A stretch of 64,000 bases of DNA from the IMG/VR virus record IMGVR_UViG_3300032931_001151, positions 1-64,000 of that record; one strand, written 5' to 3'. This DNA is from a virus. The notes beneath the pieces were generated by a model. That model was not told the origin of the DNA and ran no database searches. It saw nothing but the letters and a program-made list of their open reading frames with translations. Below are positions 32,741 to 41,069 of the stretch, piece after piece. The number at the start of each line of letters is the position of its first letter. The first letter of the stretch is position 1. Both the position numbers and the translations under genes were made by a program.

Positions 32741-33695
32741 GAATACTCTTGAATTTATTATTGTATTCCGAACAAACATCCAAACATTGACGAGAACAAA
32801 TAGGGTCTTTATGTGTATCGTGATTTAGTCCCCATTCAACTCTCTCTTGTCGCATATTAGGACCAATCTTGCCGATTGGATTGCCATGCTCTCTCATATA
32901 GATTACACATGGGAAATGATAATCCCCACATACAACACTATCATCTTGAATTAGCCAGCAACGATGCGAATCGCCATCCTTTAATCCCCTAACATTAATA
33001 TCATTCTTAATGTTATTAACACGATACTTAAGAATTGGATGTGCATTAAGAATATCCTCGGAAATTCCAATAACACCTTTCAATACACTATTAAATTGTG
33101 CAGCGGAAATAATACGAATATCTGCAACCCCAAGACTATGAGCATATTCAACAATTCCTTGAATTTCCCCAACATTGGTTTCGGTTAAAACAACTCCTAC
33201 GGTAACATAAGTTCTTGAAGCAAGATACTTAATGTTATTTGAAATGGTATTAAACTTCCCAGATACTCCAGCCATAGCGTCGGCAAATGAAGAACAACAA
33301 GCATCTAGAGAAATTGAAAAGTCATTTGCTCCTGCATCAACTAATTTTTGATACATTTCCGTTGATGTGGAACCATTTGAAGAAATAGCAATATGCTCAA
33401 CATTGTTCTTTTTACAATGTTCAACTAATTCAATCAATCGAGGATATATGGTTGGTTCTCCACCAGAAAAACGAACATTCTTAAGTCCATCTTTAATCCA
33501 ATCATTTAGAACAAACATTGCTTTATCAAAATCCATATCTCCAAGGCAATCATTACGAAGCCCACGGCAATAAGGACATTTAAAATTGCAACGATTAGTC
33601 AAAATCATTTCAGTTCTATACATTGGCGAGGTTGGACTAGCCAACCTTGCTCTCTCATCCGATAGGGTATAGAATCCAATATTCTCAAGTTTCAT
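32724..33695 (-). CDS. Radical SAM/SPASM-like protein
   Basis: A 323-residue radical SAM enzyme with canonical CNFKCPYC (Cys36, Cys40, Cys43) and SGGEPT, so MoaA-like in the core. The C-terminus carries extra cysteines (CWLI, CGDYHFPC, CSRQCLDVC) like SPASM or twitch auxiliary-cluster domains. Substrate unknown. First gene after the promoter at 33716-33743 and overlapping the glycosyltransferase, so the two may act on one product. Confidence 0.85.
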   Translation of the reverse strand: MKLENIGFYTLSDERARLASPTSPMYRTEMILTNRCNFKCPYCRGLRNDCLGDMDFDKAMFVLNDWIKDGLKNVRFSGGEPTIYPRLIELVEHCKKNNVEHIAISSNGSTSTEMYQKLVDAGANDFSISLDACCSSFADAMAGVSGKFNTISNNIKYLASRTYVTVGVVLTETNVGEIQGIVEYAHSLGVADIRIISAAQFNSVLKGVIGISEDILNAHPILKYRVNNIKNDINVRGLKDGDSHRCWLIQDDSVVCGDYHFPCVIYMREHGNPIGKIGPNMRQERVEWGLNHDTHKDPICSRQCLDVCSEYNNKFKSIHDKNI

Positions 33696-33715
33696 AAAAC
33701 TCTCCTTATGAAATG

Positions 33716-33743
33716 ATTATAGTGAGAGTTTAGAGAAAGTCAA
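33716..33743 (-). promoter_or_regulatory. Sigma70-type promoter
   Basis: Minus strand TTGACT (33743-33738), 16-base spacer, TATAAT (33721-33716), for the operon with the third radical SAM gene. Confidence 0.85.
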
Positions 33744-33747
33744 GTAT

Positions 33748-33967
33748 TTAACCACCCCAAGGCATATGATTGGCCACTAATTTAATTTCCCAATGTTCAT
33801 CTCTTTCATTTGCTAACTTGTCCCCAAAATTTCTAGACTCGGGAGGATGTTCATTTTCTACAATAATTTTAATTCCAAGTTCTTCAAATGCTCTTTTAAT
33901 AACTTCCATTTCGTAATTTATACATCCCCCCAGCACCCATAACTATAATTGTAGTTTTTAGTTTCAT
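33748..33967 (-). pseudogene. Frameshifted or recoded small P-loop-like gene
   Basis: An ATG at 33967 with AAGGAA upstream begins MKLKTTIIVMGAGG, but the frame ends after 23 codons. Removing one base from the run of six C (33926-33931; G on the coding strand) joins it to the downstream frame CINYEMEVIKRAFEELG that continues to 33748. The joined product of about 72 residues resembles small phage proteins with a degenerate Walker A (MGAGGC). Either a homopolymer error, a real mutation or recoding. Confidence 0.5.
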
Positions 33968-33975
33968 ATAGTTCC

Positions 33976-34167
33976 TTAATGTTTTTGCTCTAATTGGGTT
34001 GGAACGTCATTCCAATGCCTTACTATCCCCGCAATTATAAAAATATTAGTTAATATATAAATCAATACTATGCAAGTTCTTATGGTAGCAACTATATCGG
34101 CCTCTTTGTCATTGGGTGTTGCTTTTTCACCCAGTGCTTTAGCCCATAATCTCCAAACGTATTTCAT
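33976..34167 (-). CDS. Small membrane protein
   Basis: A 63-residue protein starting MKYVWRLWAKALGEKATP, with a helix TCIVLIYILTNIFIIAGIV in the membrane. AAGGAA precedes the ATG at 34167; the longer open frame overlaps the upstream gene. It follows the large membrane protein and LemA-like genes. Confidence 0.6.
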   Translation of the reverse strand: MKYVWRLWAKALGEKATPNDKEADIVATIRTCIVLIYILTNIFIIAGIVRHWNDVPTQLEQKH

Positions 34168-34183
34168 GCTAAATTCCTTTGAA

Positions 34184-35392
34184 TCAATAGTTTCTTCTAT
34201 AATATGATCTAATTGGAGTATCATCGTTGACATTCTTAATAAACTCAATTAGGAAATATCCACCTATTATAGATCCGATATGAATTATGAATATAATCCA
34301 TAGGTAATTCCAAGATATTTCAACTGATAAGTAATCAAACTTACTCCAATCTTTGATATCATATTCCTTTATGATAATATCTTTAATTAGTGGAAGAATA
34401 GTACTATCAATTTTATGGTCTAGCATTACATTTTGAAGTTGTACTTTAGCCAACTCGGACTCACTCCATCCAAATATTTTCACCCAATCGGCTTTATTGT
34501 TATTCCCGCTAGTTCCATAGCACATAACAATATCATTCTTTTTACCACCAACCCACTTAGCCCTTTGCCATTCGGCCATATCTTCACCTTTATTGCCGAA
34601 GTTAATCATAATAAGATTGACTTTCATCATTGGGCCTAAAGTAGCATTTAGTTGATCCCAATCACGAACGCTAATTGGTATAGGCCCAATTAATCTATTA
34701 GACACATAACGATTATCAATTTCCGGATACTCATACACATTAGTTCCTTCTGGAACTTTAGAGAATGAAAACACAGATGGTGCGGCTTTAATCTTATTAG
34801 TCCAACTACGAAGTTCGTGTACTGGATATACATAATTAGTAGAATTAATAGTTTGATAATCATTAGGATCACCCGATAACATCCTACTATTATGATCCCA
34901 AGTAGAACGAGTTCCGCTAGAAATACTTTCCGAATTGCCGAATAATCCTTTTATTTCATTATAGAATTCTTTAGAAATATCCTCTGAATGATCTAAAGTA
35001 TCATATTCAATAAATTTTTCGGGATGATTTCTCGTTGACGGTTCCCAATGATCAAATACTTGACGGCTCTTTGTTACCGTTCTATAACAAGTATTACCTT
35101 TAGAATCAGTATAACTCTCTTCCTCGGTGTAATATTCAGTTCTATAAACTGCATACTCATAATATTCTAACCAAGCCGGAATATGCTTCGCACAAGTCAC
35201 TTGACCTGACCACATTTCTTTATCGTTTGTCATATTAGAAACAGCAATTAGATGTACTACCCCACAAATAGCCAATCCAATAGCCGTCATAATAAGTGCA
35301 TGGAACCATTCAATTTTTTTAAAGAATAGCCATGCTACTCCGGCACAAATTAGCGGAATAAATGCCGTTAGCCAAACGAAAAGAATATCCAT
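34184..35392 (-). CDS. Membrane protein with large soluble domain
   Basis: A 402-residue protein with two N-terminal membrane helices (about 3-24 and 31-53), a soluble domain of some 300 residues rich in Tyr, Trp and Asn, and one C-terminal membrane helix (about 366-388). No family name is certain. It overlaps the LemA-like gene by one base, suggesting a membrane complex. Confidence 0.65.
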   Translation of the reverse strand: MDILFVWLTAFIPLICAGVAWLFFKKIEWFHALIMTAIGLAICGVVHLIAVSNMTNDKEMWSGQVTCAKHIPAWLEYYEYAVYRTEYYTEEESYTDSKGNTCYRTVTKSRQVFDHWEPSTRNHPEKFIEYDTLDHSEDISKEFYNEIKGLFGNSESISSGTRSTWDHNSRMLSGDPNDYQTINSTNYVYPVHELRSWTNKIKAAPSVFSFSKVPEGTNVYEYPEIDNRYVSNRLIGPIPISVRDWDQLNATLGPMMKVNLIMINFGNKGEDMAEWQRAKWVGGKKNDIVMCYGTSGNNNKADWVKIFGWSESELAKVQLQNVMLDHKIDSTILPLIKDIIIKEYDIKDWSKFDYLSVEISWNYLWIIFIIHIGSIIGGYFLIEFIKNVNDDTPIRSYYRRNY

Positions 35393-35985
35393 TACTTCTT
35401 CTCAATACTCTTAGTGTTGCGTTTTGGTAGACCTAGATCGGTATTGTCATCAACACCCGTTCGGAAAGCCTCTTTTGTTTCCGACGAGGTGACAACAATA
35501 ATTTCAATTTCTTTACGACCTAAGATCATACATACAATGCTTCCCGGAAACAAAGTGACAACATCGGTATGGGCACGATTTAGATCAATAAGTTCTTTTT
35601 GTCGCATACTCCATGCTTCTCTTGAGGCAACCACTTGATTGTAAATCTTAGTGATGATACTCGTATCTACGTTTGGAATAGCCTCTTGTACAGTCTTCAT
35701 TGAGAAAATTGCACCACCACCTACCATTGCCTTTGATCGAGCATCGGCATTGCCAACGATAACATCAACTAACATTTGGGTTTGTGCATCTGTTAATTGG
35801 CAAATTTGAGTTAGAGTCTTTTTCATCTTGTCAAACTCATTAGTATTATCTACTTGCTTTGCTACTACAAGATTTCGCAACGATTGCTCTTTATTAGAGA
35901 GTGAAATTCCCCAAATGCCCAAAATAAGAGCAAGAGCGAAAACGCAAGCTAAAATCAAAGCCCCAATGATAAGAACATACTTCAT
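35392..35985 (-). CDS. LemA-like membrane protein
   Basis: A 197-residue protein with an N-terminal membrane helix (about 3-28) and a helical body. Segments SLRNLVVAKQVDN and SREAWSMRQKELIDLNRA followed by FPGSIV resemble the LemA family, membrane-anchored helical proteins of unknown biochemical role. A basic tail ends the protein. First gene after the promoter at 36006-36032. Confidence 0.6.
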   Translation of the reverse strand: MKYVLIIGALILACVFALALILGIWGISLSNKEQSLRNLVVAKQVDNTNEFDKMKKTLTQICQLTDAQTQMLVDVIVGNADARSKAMVGGGAIFSMKTVQEAIPNVDTSIITKIYNQVVASREAWSMRQKELIDLNRAHTDVVTLFPGSIVCMILGRKEIEIIVVTSSETKEAFRTGVDDNTDLGLPKRNTKSIEKK

Positions 35986-36005
35986 AATAATCTCCTTTGG
36001 GGCTT

Positions 36006-36032
36006 ATTATATGGAAATTTTTAGAAAGTCAA
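36006..36032 (-). promoter_or_regulatory. Sigma70-type promoter; -35 overlaps a stop codon
   Basis: Minus strand TTGACT (36032-36027), 15-base spacer, TATAAT (36011-36006), for the LemA-like operon. The TGA of the upstream gene lies in the -35 box. Confidence 0.75.
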
Positions 36033-36547
36033 GGTGTTTGTTTTCTATCCTCAAAATCCCTTTTTAACTTTTTCTCAAATTCTTTTTGCTCTTTAATATA
36101 TCTTCTCAAGTAGTTTATGGCATTTCTAGGTGGGCAATCTAAAGAAATAAATTGCGGAGAGCTTGGAATATCTTCTTCTATGCAATCTCTATAATTATTT
36201 TCTTTATCTTCACCTATCTTATTCCAATCAACATAATCTTTACATTTCAAAGAAAGTCTTTTATAAACCCCTCGCATCTTTAATAGGCATACTTTTGGAA
36301 CTTCCGCATAATCAAATTCCTTTTGGAGTTCTAAACTCATATAATTCATAACTTTTTCAAAATTCGGAGGCATTTGAAAATTAGTATAATATGGATATGA
36401 GTCAAGTATCCCAACCGCAAAAGCAGTAATTAAAACGGATATGTGAATATATTCATTTGTAGTATATTCTGGATTTTTTACCATTCTTTCGGTGTCTTCA
36501 TAGTTTGCTTTTGCAAATAAATCCTCAAAACTGTTAAATCCTTCCAT
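36029..36547 (-). CDS. Hypothetical protein
   Basis: A 172-residue mainly helical protein with a basic, charged C-terminal helix (RRYIKEQKEFEKKLKRDFED). No family recognised. It abuts the stop of the upstream gene. Confidence 0.6.
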   Translation of the reverse strand: MEGFNSFEDLFAKANYEDTERMVKNPEYTTNEYIHISVLITAFAVGILDSYPYYTNFQMPPNFEKVMNYMSLELQKEFDYAEVPKVCLLKMRGVYKRLSLKCKDYVDWNKIGEDKENNYRDCIEEDIPSSPQFISLDCPPRNAINYLRRYIKEQKEFEKKLKRDFEDRKQTP

Positions 36548-37111
36548 TTAATATCCCTTTGTTAATAAGTTAGCCAAAACGAAAGCGTGTCCCATTTTTC
36601 TCGTTGAGTCATTTATAACATCTTTAAATGACATTCCCAATTTAATGTAATCATAACCATCAAAATCCCATATATGCAAGTCTTTTCTTTCTTTATACAA
36701 TTCTCTTAATTTTTTATATGAATCCGTTTGTATAACTGATTTGGAATACAATGGGACATATATTTTCTTTCTTGCCTCAACATATATTAACTTTTCCCCA
36801 TTCCACCAAGAATATAAAGGAATTTTGCCTTTTCCCATAGGATATCGAATGGCTTGGGGATTTGACCAACCTTCTATTGCCCAATTGAAATATTCTTTGG
36901 AAGGATTTCCACCGGAATCTATATAACCTTTGTATACTTTAGAAAATTGCCAAGCATTTTCAACATTAGTAGAAACATATTCGTTATATAACTCGCATGG
37001 GCCTAGAAAGAACGGCGATAATCCTTTAGACCAATTAAGTGACCTTGAAGTAGTATTAATTACTTCAATTCCATCGGGTGCCTTATCTTTAGGTCCCCAA
37101 ATATAAATCAC
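36548..37111 (-). CDS. Conserved phage protein (DUF6939-like)
   Basis: A 187-residue protein with strongly recognisable motifs: LSPFFLGPCELY, ENAWQFSKVYKGY, RYPMGKGKIPLYSWW, ARKKIYVPLYSK and WDFDGYDY. These match from memory a conserved family in phages and bacteria that I believe is catalogued as DUF6939; the catalogue name is uncertain. Function unknown. Confidence 0.65.
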   Translation of the reverse strand: MIYIWGPKDKAPDGIEVINTTSRSLNWSKGLSPFFLGPCELYNEYVSTNVENAWQFSKVYKGYIDSGGNPSKEYFNWAIEGWSNPQAIRYPMGKGKIPLYSWWNGEKLIYVEARKKIYVPLYSKSVIQTDSYKKLRELYKERKDLHIWDFDGYDYIKLGMSFKDVINDSTRKMGHAFVLANLLTKGY

Positions 37112-37326
37112 TCATCATCTTTCGTTTGATCTTCAATCTCTTTAATGGTTTCTTTTCTTTGTTTACGATGCTTCTCCTTTTTTGCTTCTCTTTTAGCACT
37201 ATCGGAAAACTTTTCTTCAGGTTCCCCTTTAATGTTAACGGCATGCTTATATTTTCCTTTTTCTACTAATTCTTTTTCTTTTTTAGTTAGTTTTTTAAGT
37301 GGGATGTTTCTTTTAGTTCTTGACAT
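37108..37326 (-). CDS. Small highly basic protein
   Basis: A 72-residue Lys/Glu-rich protein starting MSRTKRNIPLKKLTKKEKE; probably disordered or helical, possibly RNA binding. GAAGGAAAA precedes the ATG at 37326. Overlaps the next gene by four bases. Confidence 0.6.
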   Translation of the reverse strand: MSRTKRNIPLKKLTKKEKELVEKGKYKHAVNIKGEPEEKFSDSAKREAKKEKHRKQRKETIKEIEDQTKDDE

Positions 37327-37327
37327 A

Positions 37328-37657
37328 TTATTTTCCTTCTTGAATAAATCCACAAGTTGGACATACTAAATAAGTTTTTCCATTACTTGTTATTCTTGGT
37401 ACTAATGCGGAATGCGCCGAATCAACTCCACATGTTAATCCGTGAGCATATGGGTGGCATTGACTAACTATTATGCTAATAAAAAATCCTTTGAAATTAT
37501 CATTTAAAGGGCTATTCCATTTTTCATTAAAATCCGAATTTATATAATTATCAATTTCCTTTTCAATTCTTGTCATAGAAGGTCTAAGACTAATAGGAAT
37601 TTCCTTATTACATATTAGTTGTAAAGCTTCTTCAATCCATTCTTGTGGTATTTTCAA
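37328..37657 (-). CDS. Small protein with C-terminal zinc ribbon
   Basis: A 109-residue protein. The C-terminal half has QCHPYAHGLTC followed by LVCPTCGF, giving up to four Cys/His ligands for zinc. N-terminal part helical. No family recognised; overlaps the upstream gene by four bases. Confidence 0.6.
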   Translation of the reverse strand: MKIPQEWIEEALQLICNKEIPISLRPSMTRIEKEIDNYINSDFNEKWNSPLNDNFKGFFISIIVSQCHPYAHGLTCGVDSAHSALVPRITSNGKTYLVCPTCGFIQEGK

Positions 37658-37917
37658 AGTATTTCCTCTATTTCTATTTTAATTTTTAGTTTTGATTTTC
37701 CGTCAAAGAATATGCTAGGATCAATAAACCACTCCGTAGGCTCTATAAATGGTATAGCACTTGGTCCGGTGAAAACCTCATTATGCCATAATTTTTGATA
37801 CTCTAACTCTTGCTTATAGAACTCTACACCACGAATACGTATAAATGTCTCTTTATCTACAACGAAATGGAAACATTCACCATTTCCTCCGGGAATTCCT
37901 TCAAATTCAAATTTCAT
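37654..37917 (-). CDS. Small hypothetical protein
   Basis: An 87-residue protein with beta-like ends (KFEFEGIPGG and SKLKIKIEIEEI). Overlaps the upstream gene by four bases. Function unknown. Confidence 0.6.
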   Translation of the reverse strand: MKFEFEGIPGGNGECFHFVVDKETFIRIRGVEFYKQELEYQKLWHNEVFTGPSAIPFIEPTEWFIDPSIFFDGKSKLKIKIEIEEIL

Positions 37918-38447
37918 ATTTTTACCCCATCGTTTTTATCGTTAACAACTTCAAGATTTTGTTGCTTTACTAATTCCCTATATTCATCCCACCAATAGGG
38001 AACTTGAGTTTTCCAAGTTGCTATACGGTACTTACTACCCGCATAGTATAATCTATATGAGTGTACCGAATTATCGGTCATAAACTGGGTTGGCATAGCC
38101 AACTTCATTGGGGTTTCTTCGCCATTAGGTATTGACATAGATTCGCATTCGGCTCTATCAATAAGAGGATAACATCTGTGATGTTTACCATATCTCTTAG
38201 TGTATTCGGCACAAAGGGCTTTTCCGTGCCTTACAAGCCACTTAAAGTTATCCCTTGATTCACTAGCCCATAAACAACTAGGGTGCTTAGGATTAAATGA
38301 CTTATACATCCAACTAGCCTCAACGCCATGTTTTCTAAGAGACGTGTGTAAAATTTGTGTCGTTTCCAAGGACATTTTTATACAATGACGGTCTATAGCC
38401 ATAGAAGCCGCAATAATTGGATCCGTGTCAAGTGCGAAAATATTCAT
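37914..38447 (-). CDS. Pyrimidine-dimer DNA glycosylase-like protein
   Basis: A 177-residue protein opening MNIFALDTDPIIAAS, with HCIKMSLETTQILHT, HPSCLWASESRDNFKWL and LAMPTQFM. This pattern matches phage and bacterial proteins usually annotated as pyrimidine-dimer DNA glycosylase/endonuclease V, which excise UV dimers. Catalysis is not proven by sequence alone. First gene after the promoter at 38469-38496. Confidence 0.6.
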   Translation of the reverse strand: MNIFALDTDPIIAASMAIDRHCIKMSLETTQILHTSLRKHGVEASWMYKSFNPKHPSCLWASESRDNFKWLVRHGKALCAEYTKRYGKHHRCYPLIDRAECESMSIPNGEETPMKLAMPTQFMTDNSVHSYRLYYAGSKYRIATWKTQVPYWWDEYRELVKQQNLEVVNDKNDGVKI

Positions 38448-38468
38448 TTAGTATTCCTCGTTGTCTTA

Positions 38469-38496
38469 ATTATAACCATAAGAAACAAAAAGTCAA
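38469..38496 (-). promoter_or_regulatory. Sigma70-type promoter
   Basis: Minus strand TTGACT (38496-38491), 16-base spacer, TATAAT (38474-38469), for the operon 38447-36029. Confidence 0.85.
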
Positions 38497-38502
38497 ATAC
38501 AC

Positions 38503-39600
38503 TTATTCGTAGTTCCTTATAGCAACAATATATGGGAATCTCGGAATACCATCGGGAGTTCTCTTAAAGTGTCTAACCGTAGCCATTTGGCCTTTGACTT
38601 CACTAGCACTTTCAAGTAACTCCTTAAGCCATTCTTGATTACCTTTAATATTACTCTTGCACATTCTACCATCTTCTAATCTAATGGTGGCATATCCGGC
38701 CATACCAGTTCTATTACCTTCTCCCTCAAATATATCAATTATTTCAAATTCGGTATCGTCAAATTCTTTTCTCTTGAGAAGATTCTTTGATCTCTTATGC
38801 TCATATGGCTTATCGAGCCGAATTATTTGACCTTCATATCCACCTTGAATATATTGCCCATTTAATTCATCTAATTTTTGTTGACTATCAACTTTAGTTG
38901 CCTCAACTATAACTAATGATGGATGTAAATCTTTAATATCTTCGATAATTCTCTCATATCTTTTACTAAATGGCAACTTACCTTCACTAATATAATCATA
39001 TATCCAATATTGAATAACCTTTGAACTTTCTTCTAAATCTTGCGATGTTGGCTTAGTTTTCTTAACAAGAGACATTATTTTATTAAAATCGTTACATAGT
39101 TTGTGGCAATATAATTCTCCATCAAAAATAGCATTTGGGTTTTTATCAAATATTGGTTGAAGTGCTTTTCTAATATGTGGAGCAGATAAAATGGGCTTGC
39201 CATTTCTTGACCACATTCCATCATTTTTACATACACACCTCGACCCATCAAGCTTGACGTTAGACCAAATTGGGAACATACTTTCATCAAATTCATCTTC
39301 GTATTTCTTCGCAAGCATAGGTTCAACAAATTTTTGCACATCAATCTTCGTAATATCCTCATAGTAGCCCGAATCAACTTTCTTTTGCCACTTTGAAGTT
39401 GCTTCCGCTACTGCTTGATCTTGTGGAGTTGTTTCGTTTGCTCTTCCTACATTTTTCGATTCGCAAATAGTTGGCATTGAAGTAGTTATCTTGCCGTCTT
39501 TAAGTCCTTCATGAGTCTTGAATGTATTATCAATGACTTCAATAGTCCATTGTTGGATTGCACCATTAGAGGTTCTAGAATATAATGTGGGCAATTTCAT
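38503..39600 (-). CDS. ATP-dependent DNA ligase
   Basis: A 365-residue ATP-dependent DNA ligase sealing nicks in replication and repair. VKLDGSR contains the adenylated Lys117; later motifs IFDGELY, EGQIIRLD and LLKRKEFDDTE cover motifs III, IV and V. A C-terminal OB domain follows. The first 75 residues form a small domain (LYSRTSNGAIQQWTIEV) common on phage ligases of this type. Last gene of the operon starting at the promoter 42431-42457. Confidence 0.92.
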   Translation of the reverse strand: MKLPTLYSRTSNGAIQQWTIEVIDNTFKTHEGLKDGKITTSMPTICESKNVGRANETTPQDQAVAEATSKWQKKVDSGYYEDITKIDVQKFVEPMLAKKYEDEFDESMFPIWSNVKLDGSRCVCKNDGMWSRNGKPILSAPHIRKALQPIFDKNPNAIFDGELYCHKLCNDFNKIMSLVKKTKPTSQDLEESSKVIQYWIYDYISEGKLPFSKRYERIIEDIKDLHPSLVIVEATKVDSQQKLDELNGQYIQGGYEGQIIRLDKPYEHKRSKNLLKRKEFDDTEFEIIDIFEGEGNRTGMAGYATIRLEDGRMCKSNIKGNQEWLKELLESASEVKGQMATVRHFKRTPDGIPRFPYIVAIRNYE

Positions 39601-39609
39601 TTTGTTTCC

Positions 39610-39801
39610 TTATTTAATTAAAAATCTACTTGTATTATCTCTTATGGCTATAATAAATTGGCCGCACAACAAACTAGCATAAACACTGACAAATATTGTC
39701 ATTACAACTCCAAAAATTCCATATCCAAAAAATGGAATATTGGATACTATAACTATCATAGTTATAATTGCCATCATAATTGGTGGAAGATAATATCTCA
39801 T
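39610..39801 (-). CDS. Small membrane protein
   Basis: A 63-residue protein starting MRYYLPPIMMAIITMIV with two membrane helices. AAAGGAATT precedes the ATG at 39801; the longer open frame overlaps the upstream gene. Function unknown. Confidence 0.6.
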   Translation of the reverse strand: MRYYLPPIMMAIITMIVIVSNIPFFGYGIFGVVMTIFVSVYASLLCGQFIIAIRDNTSRFLIK

Positions 39802-39820
39802 TTTAATTCCTTTATAATAT

Positions 39821-40168
39821 TTAAGCCCATTCGGACGTTCCACCGGTTTTTCTATACTCTTCATTATCTCTATATATCTCATTTAGTCTTTTTTCTTTTT
39901 CTTCTTCCGTCATATACGAAGAGCCTCTTTTTAAATCTTTGACCATAGTATCTCTATGATCAGCCCAATTATCCCCTCTTAGTGATATTTTGTATATTCT
40001 ATAATCTTGAACTCCCTCATATACAATTTTAATATATACAACATCAAATGGATTTGATTTGAATAAACCACGTTCAACACTCGCATTTGGAATATTTTCT
40101 ACTTTTACTTTTGGATAATATTTATTTACCTCTGAAATAATTTCTTTAATCTTGTTATCTCGTGCCAT
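39821..40168 (-). CDS. Hypothetical protein
   Basis: A 115-residue basic protein with alternating strands in the middle (PFDVVYIKIVYEG) and a charged helical C-terminus. GGAAG precedes the ATG, which lies within the 45-residue gene upstream. Not recognised. Confidence 0.6.
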   Translation of the reverse strand: MARDNKIKEIISEVNKYYPKVKVENIPNASVERGLFKSNPFDVVYIKIVYEGVQDYRIYKISLRGDNWADHRDTMVKDLKRGSSYMTEEEKEKRLNEIYRDNEEYRKTGGTSEWA

Positions 40169-40263
40169 TTTTTATCTTCCATAATTTTTATGTTTCCTTC
40201 TTTATTTCGTACTTGTTCTTGGTTTGGTGAAAATATATTATATATGCTAGTAATTAATGTCAT
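40126..40263 (-). CDS. 45-residue hypothetical peptide
   Basis: A short gene beginning MTLITSIYNIFSPNQEQ. Its ATG overlaps the TGA of the glycosyltransferase gene (ATGA) and AAGGAAT lies before it; the 3' part overlaps the next gene in another frame. Start signals support it, but no homology does. Confidence 0.45.
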   Translation of the reverse strand: MTLITSIYNIFSPNQEQVRNKEGNIKIMEDKKWHEITRLKKLFQR

Positions 40264-41069
40264 TTTAATTCCTTTATAATATTTTCCCAAATCCAATCTT
40301 CGGCTATTTGGTACTTTTTTGCTTCTTCAAAGTTGCTCAAGACATTATCAAATCTCTTCTCATACTCTACATCCAAATTCATACTAGTCAATAGAGTAGA
40401 TAAGTCACTTACTCCATTAAATTGAATAATATCTTTAAAGAATCTTGAAATTGACGGGCAGCCCCAATAGATGGGAATGCATCCACATAAAAGAGGATTA
40501 ACTATCTTTTCCGTTACCCAATAATCGTACTTATCGTTTTCTATAACTATCGTAAACTTGTAATCTCTATATGCTTGCAAGACAGAATCTATTCTATTAT
40601 ACCCATTACCATATACATCAATTCCTTTTATATTCCTAATAACTTCATGCCGAAGTTTATGGCCTTCTAAATCCGCTTTTGAAGATGCAACTATTGATAC
40701 ATCTTTTGTTTTTGGATAGACTTTTTGCTCATTGGCATATAGCCAAGAGCCGCCATAGGGATAAAATACGAATTTTGGCGATAAAGAAAGCAATTGGCTA
40801 TCATGGGTAAGTACATAATCAAATAGGTTATAATTATGCTTAATCCAATGATACCATTGTGGTACGAACCCTCTTGGTTCAATTAGCATGCCAATTTTAA
40901 CTTTTTCGGTTATTAGATGTACTCTATTAAACCATGATTCTGTTATAAATGCAAAATTAGAATCTTGTAATGTTCTTGACCATTCAAAATATTTTGATTT
41001 AATTTCTAACCCCCCATTAGCCATTGTATGAGCATGGGGAAATTGTTCATCATATATTTTTATTTGCAT
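40260..41069 (-). CDS. Fucosyltransferase-like glycosyltransferase (GT10)
   Basis: A 269-residue GT10-like protein. FTIVIENDKYDYWVTEKIV followed by NPLLCGCIPIYWGCPS (172-206) matches the alpha-1,3-fucosyltransferase donor motif. GT10 enzymes transfer fucose or related sugars from GDP-sugars. No membrane anchor, as in bacterial and viral members. It may decorate virion or host glycans. The stop overlaps the ATG of the next small gene. Confidence 0.8.
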   Translation of the reverse strand: MQIKIYDEQFPHAHTMANGGLEIKSKYFEWSRTLQDSNFAFITESWFNRVHLITEKVKIGMLIEPRGFVPQWYHWIKHNYNLFDYVLTHDSQLLSLSPKFVFYPYGGSWLYANEQKVYPKTKDVSIVASSKADLEGHKLRHEVIRNIKGIDVYGNGYNRIDSVLQAYRDYKFTIVIENDKYDYWVTEKIVNPLLCGCIPIYWGCPSISRFFKDIIQFNGVSDLSTLLTSMNLDVEYEKRFDNVLSNFEEAKKYQIAEDWIWENIIKELK

